Shown: positions 6,365-16,115 of the stretch, in pieces | Layout of the letters: each line of letters opens with the position of its first letter | How positions within the stretch are numbered: the stretch's first letter is position 1 | Assembly: GCA_030151365.1 (NCBI GenBank) | Contig: JASLDW010000030.1 | Coordinates: forward strand, 1-36,017 | Direction: 5' to 3' | DNA: 36,017 bases | DNA from: Lysobacter sp. | Lineage (GTDB): Bacteria > Pseudomonadota > Gammaproteobacteria > Xanthomonadales > Xanthomonadaceae | Position numbers and translations under genes: made by a program | The notes under the pieces: generated by a model | What the model was told of the DNA's origin: nothing | The model's input: the letters and a program-made list of their open reading frames with translations, nothing else | Databases searched by the model: none

Positions 6365-8827
6365 TCAGAACTTCTGCGAGAATCGGATACCGATGGTGCG
6401 CGGTCGGATCGGCGTGGAATAGATCGAGCCGGATACCGAGGGATTGGCACCGCATACCGATTCCAGACACTCCAGACCGCGCTTGGTGATGCCGCGCGAA
6501 TCGGTGAGGTTGGCGACATAGGCTTCCACGTTCCACTTCTCGCCACCGATGCCGGTCGATAGATCGAAGGTGGTGTAGGCCTTCATCTTCCCCTTGGTGT
6601 TTTCCTCGGCTGTTCTCAGGTCGGAATTGCGCTCGCCGACATGCGCCACAACGCCCTGGACATAGGCATTGTATTTGCCGATGTCGAAAGCGTAACGCCC
6701 CACCAGATTGCCCTTGAACTTCGGCGCGAAGGGCAGCGTCGAGCCCTTGGGCGCCAGCAGGTCGTCCCCGGAACAGTTCGTCCTGACGTTGCCGCCGGCG
6801 TCGAGGGTGCAATAGTTCTGGGTGAGGCGCGGCTTGTAGGCTCCGATCGAAGCGCTCAACGTGAATTGGTTGGTCGCCGCCCACGTCAGTTCCATCTCGG
6901 TGCCGTCGATCTGGGCCTGGTTGGCGTTGCGGATTTCCGTCAGGCCGTTCACGCCGAGGAAAGAGAACTGGAAGTCCTTCCAGCGTTGCGAGAACACCGC
7001 GCCATTGAAGCGCAGGCGATTGTTCATCCACGACGTCTTCCAGCCCAGCTCGTAGTTGGTCAGCGTGTCGGCGAGATAGAACGCATTCTGTTCGCTCACC
7101 GCACGGCGGTTGATACCGCCCGGACGATACCCCTGCGACCAGGTCGCATAGATCATCTTGTCCTTGTCGAAGTGATACGTCAGGTTGACGCGTCCGAGGT
7201 TGCCGCTTTCGCGCACGCTCTTGTTGAAATCGCTGCACGGCGCGCCCTTGTAGCCCGGCCACTTGCTGCGATCTGCCCCATACAGCGCCTCGCACTTGGC
7301 CTCGCCCTTTTCCGGATTCCCGGAATAACCGAGCGCATACCCGAAGAAGCCCTGCAGGTCATTGTGCGCACGGTAGTGGCGGATGCCGCCGGTCACGGTC
7401 AGGCTCTTGGTGATGTCGAAGGACGCCTCGCCGAACACCGCCTCGTCGTGGTCGCGGCGATCCTGCTTCGTCAGCCAGATGGTGCCCGGCCAGCCCGCCA
7501 CCGAGATGTCGTCGGCGATGCCATCGATGCGATAGCGCTGGAGGATGTCGTGCGTCTGCGTCTGCAGGAACAGGCCGCCGACCACGCGGAAGCGGTTGTC
7601 CTCCGGCGAGGCGATACGCAGTTCGTGGCTGGTCTTGCCGTAGCCGTCGCGTGCCTGGATGTATTGCGACGGATTCACCATTGCGCCGTTGTTATCGACC
7701 CATGCAGTACCGGAACCGAACAGCGTGTCGTACCAGAAACTGTAATCGTTGTAGTCCGATGCCGATTCGACCGTGCGCTTGAGGTGGGCGTAGGCATAGG
7801 TCAGGTCGAAGTTGCCGATCTTGCCCTGCACCGTCAGCGCGGCCTGCCACCAGCGGTCATCCGACCATTCCGGCTTGAAGTGGCCGATCTTGAGGTCGCC
7901 GAGCGCAGGATCGTACGAGAAATTCCCGTTGGTCTTCTGGCGCTGACCCATGATCGTCGGGGTGACGCTCCAGCCGCCATCGAGGTCGATCTTGAGCGCG
8001 GCGCGCGCGCCGGTACTGCGCGAATCGTTGTAGTTCTTGCGCACCAGCGCGGCATTGTCGCTGGTGAGCATGGACGACGGATAGGTGCGGGTGGCATGGA
8101 TGTTGTCGATGTAACCGGCATCGGTCTTGTCCCAACCCACCAGGCGGATCGCCGCGCGCTTGCCCAGCGGGATGTTGACGAAGCCCTCGGCCACATGCCC
8201 CATTCCGCCGTGCGACACCGAGTTCACTTCCAGCCCGTAGCCTGCCTCGAAACCGTTGGGATCCGGCTTGTTGGTGATGATGCGCAACGTGCCCGACTCC
8301 GAGCTCGCGCCATACAACGTGCCCTGCGGCCCCGACAACGCCTCGACGCGCGCGACGTCGTAGATGTGGATGTCGAGCGGCCCGGTGATGGTGGTGATCG
8401 GCTCCTCGTCCAGATAGATGCCGACGCTGGGCAAAGAACCGGAATGGTTGGCGTTGTCGCCGCTGACCACGCCACGCATGTAGGGCTTGTTGAAGCCGGG
8501 ACCGTCGTTCTGGAACGATACCGACGGCAACAGCTTGGCGTAATCCTCGAACTTGTTGACGTGCAGCTCTTCCAGCTTCTGCTGCCCCAGCACCTGGATG
8601 CTGATCGGCACCTTCTGCATGTTCTCGCGGCGCTTCTGCGCGGTCACCACCACTTCGCCCAGCGACGGTGTATCGCTTTTCTTCTTTTCGGTGGCCGGGG
8701 ATGGCTGCGCGGCCTGGTCGGCCTGTTGCGCATGGGCCGCCGGCAGGCAAGCCAGGGCAATGGCCACCGCCAATGGCAGCCGGACAGGCTGGTAACGGGC
8801 ACGACGCTCACGACATGTGGATTTCAT
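6365..8827 (-). CDS. TonB-dependent outer-membrane receptor
   Basis: The protein has 820 residues. A signal peptide has an Arg-rich start, a hydrophobic core at 17-30 and likely cleavage after AHA (33). A TonB box GEVVVTA lies at 57-63. The plug domain runs from about 70 to 190 and includes GPQGTLYGASSESGTLRIIT. A 22-strand barrel ends in RFSQKF with the C-terminal Phe that guides outer-membrane insertion. It would import a ligand such as a siderophore, glycan or peptide using TonB energy; the ligand cannot be read from sequence. The mature protein has exactly six Cys, in three close pairs (512/531, 673/685, 787/792), probably loop disulfides. Its start overlaps the sulfotransferase stop (ATGA), implying coupled translation. 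A strong terminator follows. Confidence 0.95.
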   Translation of the reverse strand: MKSTCRERRARYQPVRLPLAVAIALACLPAAHAQQADQAAQPSPATEKKKSDTPSLGEVVVTAQKRRENMQKVPISIQVLGQQKLEELHVNKFEDYAKLLPSVSFQNDGPGFNKPYMRGVVSGDNANHSGSLPSVGIYLDEEPITTITGPLDIHIYDVARVEALSGPQGTLYGASSESGTLRIITNKPDPNGFEAGYGLEVNSVSHGGMGHVAEGFVNIPLGKRAAIRLVGWDKTDAGYIDNIHATRTYPSSMLTSDNAALVRKNYNDSRSTGARAALKIDLDGGWSVTPTIMGQRQKTNGNFSYDPALGDLKIGHFKPEWSDDRWWQAALTVQGKIGNFDLTYAYAHLKRTVESASDYNDYSFWYDTLFGSGTAWVDNNGAMVNPSQYIQARDGYGKTSHELRIASPEDNRFRVVGGLFLQTQTHDILQRYRIDGIADDISVAGWPGTIWLTKQDRRDHDEAVFGEASFDITKSLTVTGGIRHYRAHNDLQGFFGYALGYSGNPEKGEAKCEALYGADRSKWPGYKGAPCSDFNKSVRESGNLGRVNLTYHFDKDKMIYATWSQGYRPGGINRRAVSEQNAFYLADTLTNYELGWKTSWMNNRLRFNGAVFSQRWKDFQFSFLGVNGLTEIRNANQAQIDGTEMELTWAATNQFTLSASIGAYKPRLTQNYCTLDAGGNVRTNCSGDDLLAPKGSTLPFAPKFKGNLVGRYAFDIGKYNAYVQGVVAHVGERNSDLRTAEENTKGKMKAYTTFDLSTGIGGEKWNVEAYVANLTDSRGITKRGLECLESVCGANPSVSGSIYSTPIRPRTIGIRFSQKF

Positions 8828-10878
8828 GCGCTCTTTCCTTGGTGGGCGATGCTGGAGCCGCCGGAAAACGCCGGCACGTGGGGGTACATCGAAAGCACGT
8901 CACCGAGCGCGGCCTTGAGCGGGCCGAGCCAGGGTTCGTAATGACGCCAGTGGTCGACGCCATCGCGGTAGATCGGCTGGCGCACCTGTTCCGAACTTGC
9001 GGTGCGCACCGCGCGGCGATTCTCGAAGAAGCGCAGGCAGCCGTCCTCGAACGGCAGGCCGCAATAGGCGAGCAGCGCGCGCACCTGCGCTTCGGTGTCG
9101 CCAACCATGTCTTCGTAGAACACGCGATGGACGCGGCCCGGCAGGACATCGTCGAAATGCGCCATCAACTCGACGTAATCGCGGTAATAGCGGCCGACGT
9201 CCTCGAGGCCATAGGTGAAGGACTGGCCGCGCGCGAACTGCTGCTTGAAGCCGGAAAACCCGCAGGCCAGCGGATGGCGGCGCGCGTCGATGATGCGGGC
9301 GTTCGGCAGCATCAGGTGGATCAAGCCGATGTGCAGCCAGTTGTTGGGCATCTTGTCGATGAAGAACGGCATGCCGTCGCGGCGCTGCACGCGCGTGCGT
9401 TCAAGGTATTGACGGCCGAGTCCGGCGACGGCATCGCGATCCAGCGATGCCAGCAAGGCGTGGTACGGCGTCTGTCCGTCGGGATCGACGCGCTTGCGCA
9501 ACTGGTGCGTCAGCGCCAGCACCTCCGGCAACTCCATCGTGCCTTCCACCCGGCTGTGGCTGGAGAGGATCTGCTCGATCAGGGTCGAACCGGAACGCGG
9601 CAAGCCGAGGATGAAGACCGGATCCGGATCCGGCGCGCCCCAGCCCTGGCGCGCCTCGAAGAATTCGCGGGTGAACGTCCGCCTGGCCAATTCCACCCGC
9701 GCGCCGATTTCGCCTGCATCGTAGGGAATCATGCGCTTGCGCAAGGCGTTGCCACGCGCGTAATGGCCGAACGACGCCTCGTATTCGCGGGCGTCCTCGC
9801 GCGCCTTGCCGGCGGCGAATTCGAAATGCAGGCGGTCTTCGTCGGATAGCGACGGATCGGCGAGGCACGCATCGATCTCGGCGAGATCCTCCGCGGTGAA
9901 CCGGAACGTCTTGAGGTTGGCCAGGCTCCACCACGCCTCGCCGAAGGCAGGTTGCAGCATCGCGCTGCGCCGGTAGGCCTCCACCGCGTCCGATTGCCGG
10001 CCCGCGGTCTTCAGCGCGTGACCGTAGCTCAACCAGATCTTCGCCTGGGTGGGGAACTCCGCGACGAGGTCGCGATACAGCGCGATCGCTTCCGGATAGT
10101 CGCCCAGGCGCGACAGCATCACCGCCTTGAGGTTGCGATTGGCCGGGTTGCGCGGATCGTCCGCCATCAGTCGCTCGACCTCGGCCATCGCGGCTTCGGT
10201 GTGGTTGGCGCGATGCAGGACCTGCGCCAAGTTCTGGCGCGCCTCCAGGAACCCGGGCGCGAGCTCCAGGCAACGACGCAGCAAGGCCTCGGCATCGCCG
10301 TATTCGCCCAGGCGCGCGGCGACTTCGGCCAGCATGCGGATCGCCGCGACATCGGTCGGGGCGTCTTTCAGGCGTCCGCGCAACAATGCTTCCGCCGTCG
10401 GGATCTCGCCGCGCGCCAGCGCGTCCGCCGCCTGCAACAAGGCGGGTTCCTTGCCCGAATGGCGGACATGTTCGAGATAGGCGGCCGCGGCCCCGGGATC
10501 GCCCAGTGCCGCCAGGGCATCGGCCAGCATCAGCCAGACGGCGACAGGTGGCGAGCGCAGCGCCGCCATCCTGCGCAAGTGCACGGCGGCATCTCCAGGC
10601 TGGCCAAGCGCCATCAAGGCCTGGGCATGGTCGAACTGGATCTGGAGGATTTGTGGATAGCGCCCGTGGAGGATGCGCAGATGCCCTTCGGCCTCTTGCC
10701 ACCGCCCCTGCCCCGCAAGTGCCCGCGCCAGGATGTGCTCGGCCGCCGGATGCGGCCCGACCGAGGCGATGATTTCCCGCGCCTGTTGTTCGGCCAGCAG
10801 CGGCGACTCCCCGAGCAGCCGTGCCGCATGCGCGAGCGCGACTTCCAGTGTCCCGGACGGTTCGGTGCTGGCCTGCAT
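8824..10878 (-). CDS. TPR-containing sulfotransferase
   Basis: This is a 684-residue protein with no signal peptide. Residues about 15-325 are tetratricopeptide-like helical repeats. Residues about 420-680 are a Sulfotransfer_3-type domain, with the 5'-phosphosulfate loop GLPRSGSTLIEQIL at 425-438. The segment RRHPLACGFSGF is the probable 3'-phosphate region. Such enzymes move sulfate from PAPS to a hydroxyl acceptor; the TPR part would hold a protein or peptide acceptor. The acceptor is unknown. The gene leads into the TonB receptor with a 4-bp overlap. The known bacterial peptide sulfotransferase RaxST of Xanthomonas is a loose functional analogue. No small Tyr-containing peptide gene was found beside it. 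Confidence 0.88.
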   Translation of the reverse strand: MQASTEPSGTLEVALAHAARLLGESPLLAEQQAREIIASVGPHPAAEHILARALAGQGRWQEAEGHLRILHGRYPQILQIQFDHAQALMALGQPGDAAVHLRRMAALRSPPVAVWLMLADALAALGDPGAAAAYLEHVRHSGKEPALLQAADALARGEIPTAEALLRGRLKDAPTDVAAIRMLAEVAARLGEYGDAEALLRRCLELAPGFLEARQNLAQVLHRANHTEAAMAEVERLMADDPRNPANRNLKAVMLSRLGDYPEAIALYRDLVAEFPTQAKIWLSYGHALKTAGRQSDAVEAYRRSAMLQPAFGEAWWSLANLKTFRFTAEDLAEIDACLADPSLSDEDRLHFEFAAGKAREDAREYEASFGHYARGNALRKRMIPYDAGEIGARVELARRTFTREFFEARQGWGAPDPDPVFILGLPRSGSTLIEQILSSHSRVEGTMELPEVLALTHQLRKRVDPDGQTPYHALLASLDRDAVAGLGRQYLERTRVQRRDGMPFFIDKMPNNWLHIGLIHLMLPNARIIDARRHPLACGFSGFKQQFARGQSFTYGLEDVGRYYRDYVELMAHFDDVLPGRVHRVFYEDMVGDTEAQVRALLAYCGLPFEDGCLRFFENRRAVRTASSEQVRQPIYRDGVDHWRHYEPWLGPLKAALGDVLSMYPHVPAFSGGSSIAHQGKSA

Positions 10879-10959
10879 CGAAACAGCGGTTCCCCAAGTG
10901 CCAGCACCCGACGTTACGCTTTTGTTAAAGCCCCGACAAGCGGGGTCAAGAACCCGGGA
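10879..10959 (-). promoter_or_regulatory. intergenic folP / sulfotransferase: weak terminator and possible promoter
   Basis: Reading the minus strand, TTGACC (10944-10949) resembles a -35 box and is followed after 16 nt by TAACAA, a poor -10. The same stretch contains CCCCG-CTTGT-CGGGG followed by CTTTAA, a 5-bp stem that could act as a weak folP terminator. Both readings are tentative. The sulfotransferase ATG lies about 40 nt further on, with no strong ribosome site. Confidence 0.35.
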
Positions 10960-11859
10960 TCAGGCGTCGTCCGGCCAGGCGATTTCCGGCTTCGCTGATG
11001 CAGCACGCGGCATTGGCACCGCGGCGACGGCTTCCCATACTTTCAGTGCATCGACGGTCATGGCGACGTCATGGACACGGACGATCTTCGCGCCGCGTTG
11101 CGCTGCGACCAGATGCGCGGCCACCGATCCGGCGGCGCGATCCTCCGGGTCATCGCGCCCCGCCAGGGTGCCGATGGTTTTCTTGCGCGAGATGCCGGCC
11201 AGCACCGGCACGCCGAGTTCGGTGAAACGCTGCAGCTGCGCCAGCAATTGCAGGTTGTGTTCGAGGGTCTTGCCGAAACCGAAACCGACGTCGACGACGA
11301 TGTTCTTCTTCGGGATCCCCGCCATTTCCGCCACGAAGATGCGTTCGGCGAGGAAACGATGGACGTCGGCGACCACGTCGTCGTAGCGTGGATGGTCCTG
11401 CATCGAACGCGGTTCGCCCAGCATGTGCATCACCACGACGGGAACGCCGAGTTCGGCGGCGGCATCGAGCGCGCCCTCGCGACGCAGGGCGTAGACGTCG
11501 TTGATCATCCCGGCACCGGCCGCGACCGCCGCGCGCATCACCTCCGGCTTCGAGGTGTCGATGCTGACCGGGATCGACACCTGTTTCGCCAATCCCTCGA
11601 TCACCGGGATCACGCGCCTCAATTCTTCCTCAAGCGGAACGTCGTCGGCACCCGGCCGCGTCGATTCGCCGCCGATGTCGAGGATGTCCGCGCCCTCCTC
11701 GGCCAATTTCAATCCGTGCGTGATCGCGGCATCGCCGGTGGCGTGGCGACCGCCATCGGAAAACGAATCCGGCGTGACGTTGACGATGCCCATCACCCGG
11801 GTGCGGTCGAGCTTGAGGATGCGACCGGCGCAATCGAGTCGTGGCGTGGTGTCGAACAT
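10960..11859 (-). CDS. folP: dihydropteroate synthase
   Basis: This 299-residue enzyme condenses 6-hydroxymethyl-dihydropterin pyrophosphate with p-aminobenzoate in folate synthesis and is the sulfonamide target. The first signature is VMGIVNVTPDSFSDGG (22-37), where Asn27 would bind magnesium. The second is ILDIGGESTRPGA. The core ends with SVAAHLVAAQRGAKIVRVHDV. The ATG at 11859 gives the right N-terminus. The frame stays open upstream to 11982, but that would run through the ftsH terminator into ftsH. It follows ftsH as in E. coli, but glmM, next in E. coli, is absent here and a sulfotransferase follows instead. Confidence 0.96.
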   Translation of the reverse strand: MFDTTPRLDCAGRILKLDRTRVMGIVNVTPDSFSDGGRHATGDAAITHGLKLAEEGADILDIGGESTRPGADDVPLEEELRRVIPVIEGLAKQVSIPVSIDTSKPEVMRAAVAAGAGMINDVYALRREGALDAAAELGVPVVVMHMLGEPRSMQDHPRYDDVVADVHRFLAERIFVAEMAGIPKKNIVVDVGFGFGKTLEHNLQLLAQLQRFTELGVPVLAGISRKKTIGTLAGRDDPEDRAAGSVAAHLVAAQRGAKIVRVHDVAMTVDALKVWEAVAAVPMPRAASAKPEIAWPDDA

Positions 11860-11870
11860 GCGGAATCGGC

Positions 11871-11904
11871 AAAAAAGAAAAGGCCAGACGCGAGTCTGGC
11901 CTTT
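11871..11904 (-). terminator. intrinsic terminator between ftsH and folP
   Basis: A perfect 11-bp stem (AAAGGCCAGAC / GTCTGGCCTTT, 11879-11889 and 11894-11904) with a 4-nt loop is followed on the minus strand by TCTTTTTT. It lies 25 nt after the ftsH stop and ends 11 nt before the folP ATG. folP would therefore depend on partial read-through or a promoter not recognised here. Confidence 0.9.
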
Positions 11905-11929
11905 CGTTCGTGCACTGGCAATGTGCGGA

Positions 11930-13822
<1,893 letters not shown>

Positions 13823-13866
13823 TCGGATCCGATTCTCCGCGCGGTCAGCCGCGCCGTTTTGGCACT

Positions 13867-14502
13867 CTACACCCTGGCTTGTGCGCGTCGTCCCTGCGCC
13901 AAGGCATACACTTCATTGGAACGGCGGCGCGAGGCCGCCGGCTTGCGGATGGACACCTTGTCGTAACGCTTGCGCACGTCGCGTACGTACTCGTCGAAGC
14001 CCACGCCCTGGAACAGCTTGATCAGGAAATCGCCGCCGACCCGCAGGTGGGCGTCCGCGAAGTCCATCGCCAGCTCCGCCAGATGCATGGCCCGCGCCTG
14101 GTCCACCGCATCCACACCACTCATATTGGGGGCCATGTCGGACAGGACAAGGTCGACCTCGGCGCCGTTCAGCATGGCCACCAACTGGGATAAGACGCTG
14201 TCTTCCCTGAAATCGCCATGAAGGAACTCGACTCCAGCCAGTCCCGGCATGTCGAGGATGTCGGTGGCGATGACCCGGCCGCTGTCGCCCAGGGCCTGGC
14301 GCGCCCACTGCGACCAACCGCCCGGCGCCGCGCCGAGGTCGACCACGACCATGCCCGGCCTGAGCAGGCGGTCGCGCTCGACCAGCTCCTCCAGCTTGAA
14401 CGCCGCGCGCGAACGCAGGCCCTCGGCCTGCGCGCGTTTGACGTAGGGGTCGGAGAAGTGTTCTTTCAGCCAGCGTTGGCTGCTTTTGCTGCGCGTGGCC
14501 AT
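13867..14502 (-). CDS. rlmE: 23S rRNA 2'-O-methyltransferase (U2552), RlmE/FtsJ
   Basis: The 211-residue SAM-dependent enzyme methylates the 2'-OH of U2552 in the ribosomal A loop, a late step in 50S assembly. The catalytic tetrad is visible: Lys36, Asp122, Lys162 and Glu197, each two residues lower than in E. coli. The SAM loop is VVDLGAAPGGWSQWA (53-67). The ATG at 14502 (MATRSKSS) fits the family; the open frame continues upstream into the divergent gene and is not used. It is transcribed away from yhbY and precedes ftsH by 44 nt, the conserved arrangement of these genes. Confidence 0.97.
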   Translation of the reverse strand: MATRSKSSQRWLKEHFSDPYVKRAQAEGLRSRAAFKLEELVERDRLLRPGMVVVDLGAAPGGWSQWARQALGDSGRVIATDILDMPGLAGVEFLHGDFREDSVLSQLVAMLNGAEVDLVLSDMAPNMSGVDAVDQARAMHLAELAMDFADAHLRVGGDFLIKLFQGVGFDEYVRDVRKRYDKVSIRKPAASRRRSNEVYALAQGRRAQARV

Positions 14503-14581
14503 TCGTAAGGTCGAGCTGTGTGGCCGGGCCGGTCCAGCCGTCATGATACCGTGTCGATCCCCCAAGACCGTTCGCCACTGC
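14503..14581. promoter_or_regulatory. divergent promoter region rlmE / yhbY
   Basis: This 79-bp gap separates two divergently read genes. On the minus strand TATCAT (14543-14548) is a fair -10 for rlmE, about 40 nt before its ATG. No matching -35 was found on either strand, so the assignment is weak. Confidence 0.35.
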
Positions 14582-14887
14582 ATGTCACCCGCCCTCACCC
14601 CCGCCCAGATCCGTTTCCTGCGCGGCCAGGCCCACGACCTGAAACCCTTGCTGCAACTGGGCGCCAAGGGCCTGACCCCGGCCTTCGTGGCCGAACTGTC
14701 CGCCGGGCTGGAACAGCACGAACTGGTGAAGGTGAAGGTCGGCGGCGAAGACCGCGACGCGCGCGATACGGTGATTGCCGAACTGGTCGCCGGCACCGAC
14801 AGCACGCTGGTGCAGCGGATCGGCCACGTCGCCATCCTCTATCGCCCCTCGCAGGACAAGCGCCGGATCGTCCTGCCGCGCGCCTGA
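14582..14887 (+). CDS. yhbY: YhbY-family RNA-binding protein (CRM domain)
   Basis: This 101-residue protein is a single CRM domain. LTPAQIRFLRGQAHDLKP opens the fold. GAKGLTPAFVAELSAGLEQHELVKVKV contains the family's G-(K/N)-x-G-(L/V/I)-T loop region, and RRIVLPR closes it. YhbY associates with pre-50S particles and is thought to help ribosome assembly. The ATG at 14582 (MSPALTPAQ) matches family length; the frame is open further upstream but would overlap rlmE. Its position divergent to rlmE-ftsH is the same in E. coli. A small Mth938-like gene follows after 15 nt, probably on the same transcript. Confidence 0.95.
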   Translation: MSPALTPAQIRFLRGQAHDLKPLLQLGAKGLTPAFVAELSAGLEQHELVKVKVGGEDRDARDTVIAELVAGTDSTLVQRIGHVAILYRPSQDKRRIVLPRA

Positions 14888-14902
14888 CAGCCTGAGCTCC
14901 TG

Positions 14903-15277
14903 ATGGAACTCGTCCAGGAACGCCCCGATTTCGAATATGTATTGCGCGGCGCCGATGGTGACCGCGTGCTGGTCAACGAGCGCACGCTGACTTCCAGCTG
15001 CATCGTCGCCCCGAACGCGCTCGTCACCGATTGGCCGGTCAAGACCGTGGCGGAACTGGACGACGCGGCCCTCGCCCCCCTCTTCGATCTCCAGCCCGAC
15101 GTGATCCTGCTCGGCACCGGCGAACGTCAGGCGTTTCCATCCGCAAAGGTGATGGCCGCGGTGCTGCAGCGTGGCATCGGCCTCGAACCGATGGCGAACG
15201 CCGCCTGCGCGCGCACCTATAACGTGCTGGCGGGCGAAGGCCGCAAGGTGGTCGCGGCCTTCGTGCTTCCCGGCTGA
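14903..15277 (+). CDS. Mth938-like (DUF498/NDUFAF3-type) domain protein
   Basis: This 124-residue protein consists of one Mth938-like domain. Recognisable features are the TSSCIVAPNALVTDWPV segment, the DVILLGTGERQAFPS loop and MANAACARTYNVLAGEGR near the C-terminus. The bacterial members have no settled function; the mitochondrial relative NDUFAF3 assists complex I assembly. No signal peptide or membrane span is present, so it is cytosolic. It lies 15 nt after yhbY on the same strand and ends one base from the end of the convergent nlpD, with no terminator between. Confidence 0.85.
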   Translation: MELVQERPDFEYVLRGADGDRVLVNERTLTSSCIVAPNALVTDWPVKTVAELDDAALAPLFDLQPDVILLGTGERQAFPSAKVMAAVLQRGIGLEPMANAACARTYNVLAGEGRKVVAAFVLPG

Positions 15278-15278
15278 G

Positions 15279-16115
15279 TCACTTCTTCGGCAGGTACAGC
15301 TGGGGATCGACGGGCTTGCCGTCGAAGCGGATCTCGAAATGCAGCATGTCGCGCGGCGCGGCGGTGCGGCCCATTTCCGCGATCTGCTGGCCCGCCGTCA
15401 CGCGCTGGCCTTCGGTGACCATGCGCTTGCGGTTGTGTCCGTAAGCCGACAGCCATTCGCTGTTGTGCTTGATGATGATCAGTTCGCCGTAGCCGACCAG
15501 TCCGGCACCGGAATACACCACCACGCCATCCGATGCGGCACGCACCGGTTGCCCGGCGCTGCCGGCGATGTCGAGGCCCTGCCGCGTCGGTTCGCCGGCG
15601 AGATAGGTGCTGATGACCTGGCCATCGGCGGGCCAGCGCCACGCCAGGTTGCCCGCGGTCGGGCGCGTAGTTGGCGCAGGCGGTGGCGTCGGTACCGGCG
15701 AGGAAGATGGCGATGGCGATGGCGGCGCCGGGCGCGGGGCCGGAACCGTGGTTGCAGTCGTGCTCGGCGGCGGCGGCGGTGCCTTGCCGTTGCGCGGATA
15801 CAGGCGCACGCGCTGGCCGGGATGGATGGTGTAAGGCGGCGGGATGTCGTTCCACAACGCAAGATCCAGCGGCGTGATGCCGTTGGTGGTGGCGATGTGA
15901 TAGACGGTGTCGCCCTTCTGCACTTCATAGGTCGCGCCGTATTTCGGCGTCGAGACTTTCGCGGCGGGCGCCTGCGATGCCGGCGGCATCGGCGAGCCCG
16001 TCGTGCGCGACGGTGTCGGCGCGCGGTTCGACGGATATTCGACCACGCGCGCGGTGGTGCACGCGGCCAACAGCGCCGGTGCGGCAAGGATCAGGGAAAG
16101 TCGCGGCTTCGTCAT
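15279..16115 (-). CDS. nlpD: NlpD-type LysM/LytM lipoprotein, amidase activator
   Basis: The 278-residue lipoprotein has the lipobox LLAAC (Cys19) and Ser at the +3 region is absent, so outer-membrane sorting is likely. A LysM domain (about 66-112) binds peptidoglycan. A Pro/Ser/Thr linker follows, then a LytM domain (about 165-278). The zinc ligands are degenerate: QGLDIAG replaces HxxxD and LHFEIR replaces HxH. This is as in E. coli NlpD, which does not cut wall itself but activates the amidase AmiC at division. Its start overlaps the yqaA stop by 1 bp. rpoS, which follows nlpD in many gammaproteobacteria, is not downstream here. Confidence 0.93.
   Translation of the reverse strand: MTKPRLSLILAAPALLAACTTARVVEYPSNRAPTPSRTTGSPMPPASQAPAAKVSTPKYGATYEVQKGDTVYHIATTNGITPLDLALWNDIPPPYTIHPGQRVRLYPRNGKAPPPPPSTTATTVPAPRPAPPSPSPSSSPVPTPPPAPTTRPTAGNLAWRWPADGQVISTYLAGEPTRQGLDIAGSAGQPVRAASDGVVVYSGAGLVGYGELIIIKHNSEWLSAYGHNRKRMVTEGQRVTAGQQIAEMGRTAAPRDMLHFEIRFDGKPVDPQLYLPKK
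15706..15723. repeat. three copies of a 6-bp unit in the nlpD linker
   Basis: GATGGC is repeated three times without interruption inside nlpD. On the coding strand it encodes alternating Ser and Pro in the flexible linker between LysM and LytM. Being in multiples of 6 bp, changes in copy number would keep the frame. Confidence 0.7.

Noticed and set aside
6641..8941. Plus-strand open frame of 766 codons opposite the TonB receptor
   Set aside because: Mirror of a receptor with clear motifs; no ribosome site and no recognisable domain.
15706..15780. Tandem repeat in nlpD as a mobile or CRISPR-like array
   Set aside because: Only three 6-bp units inside a Ser/Pro linker; simple coding repeat.
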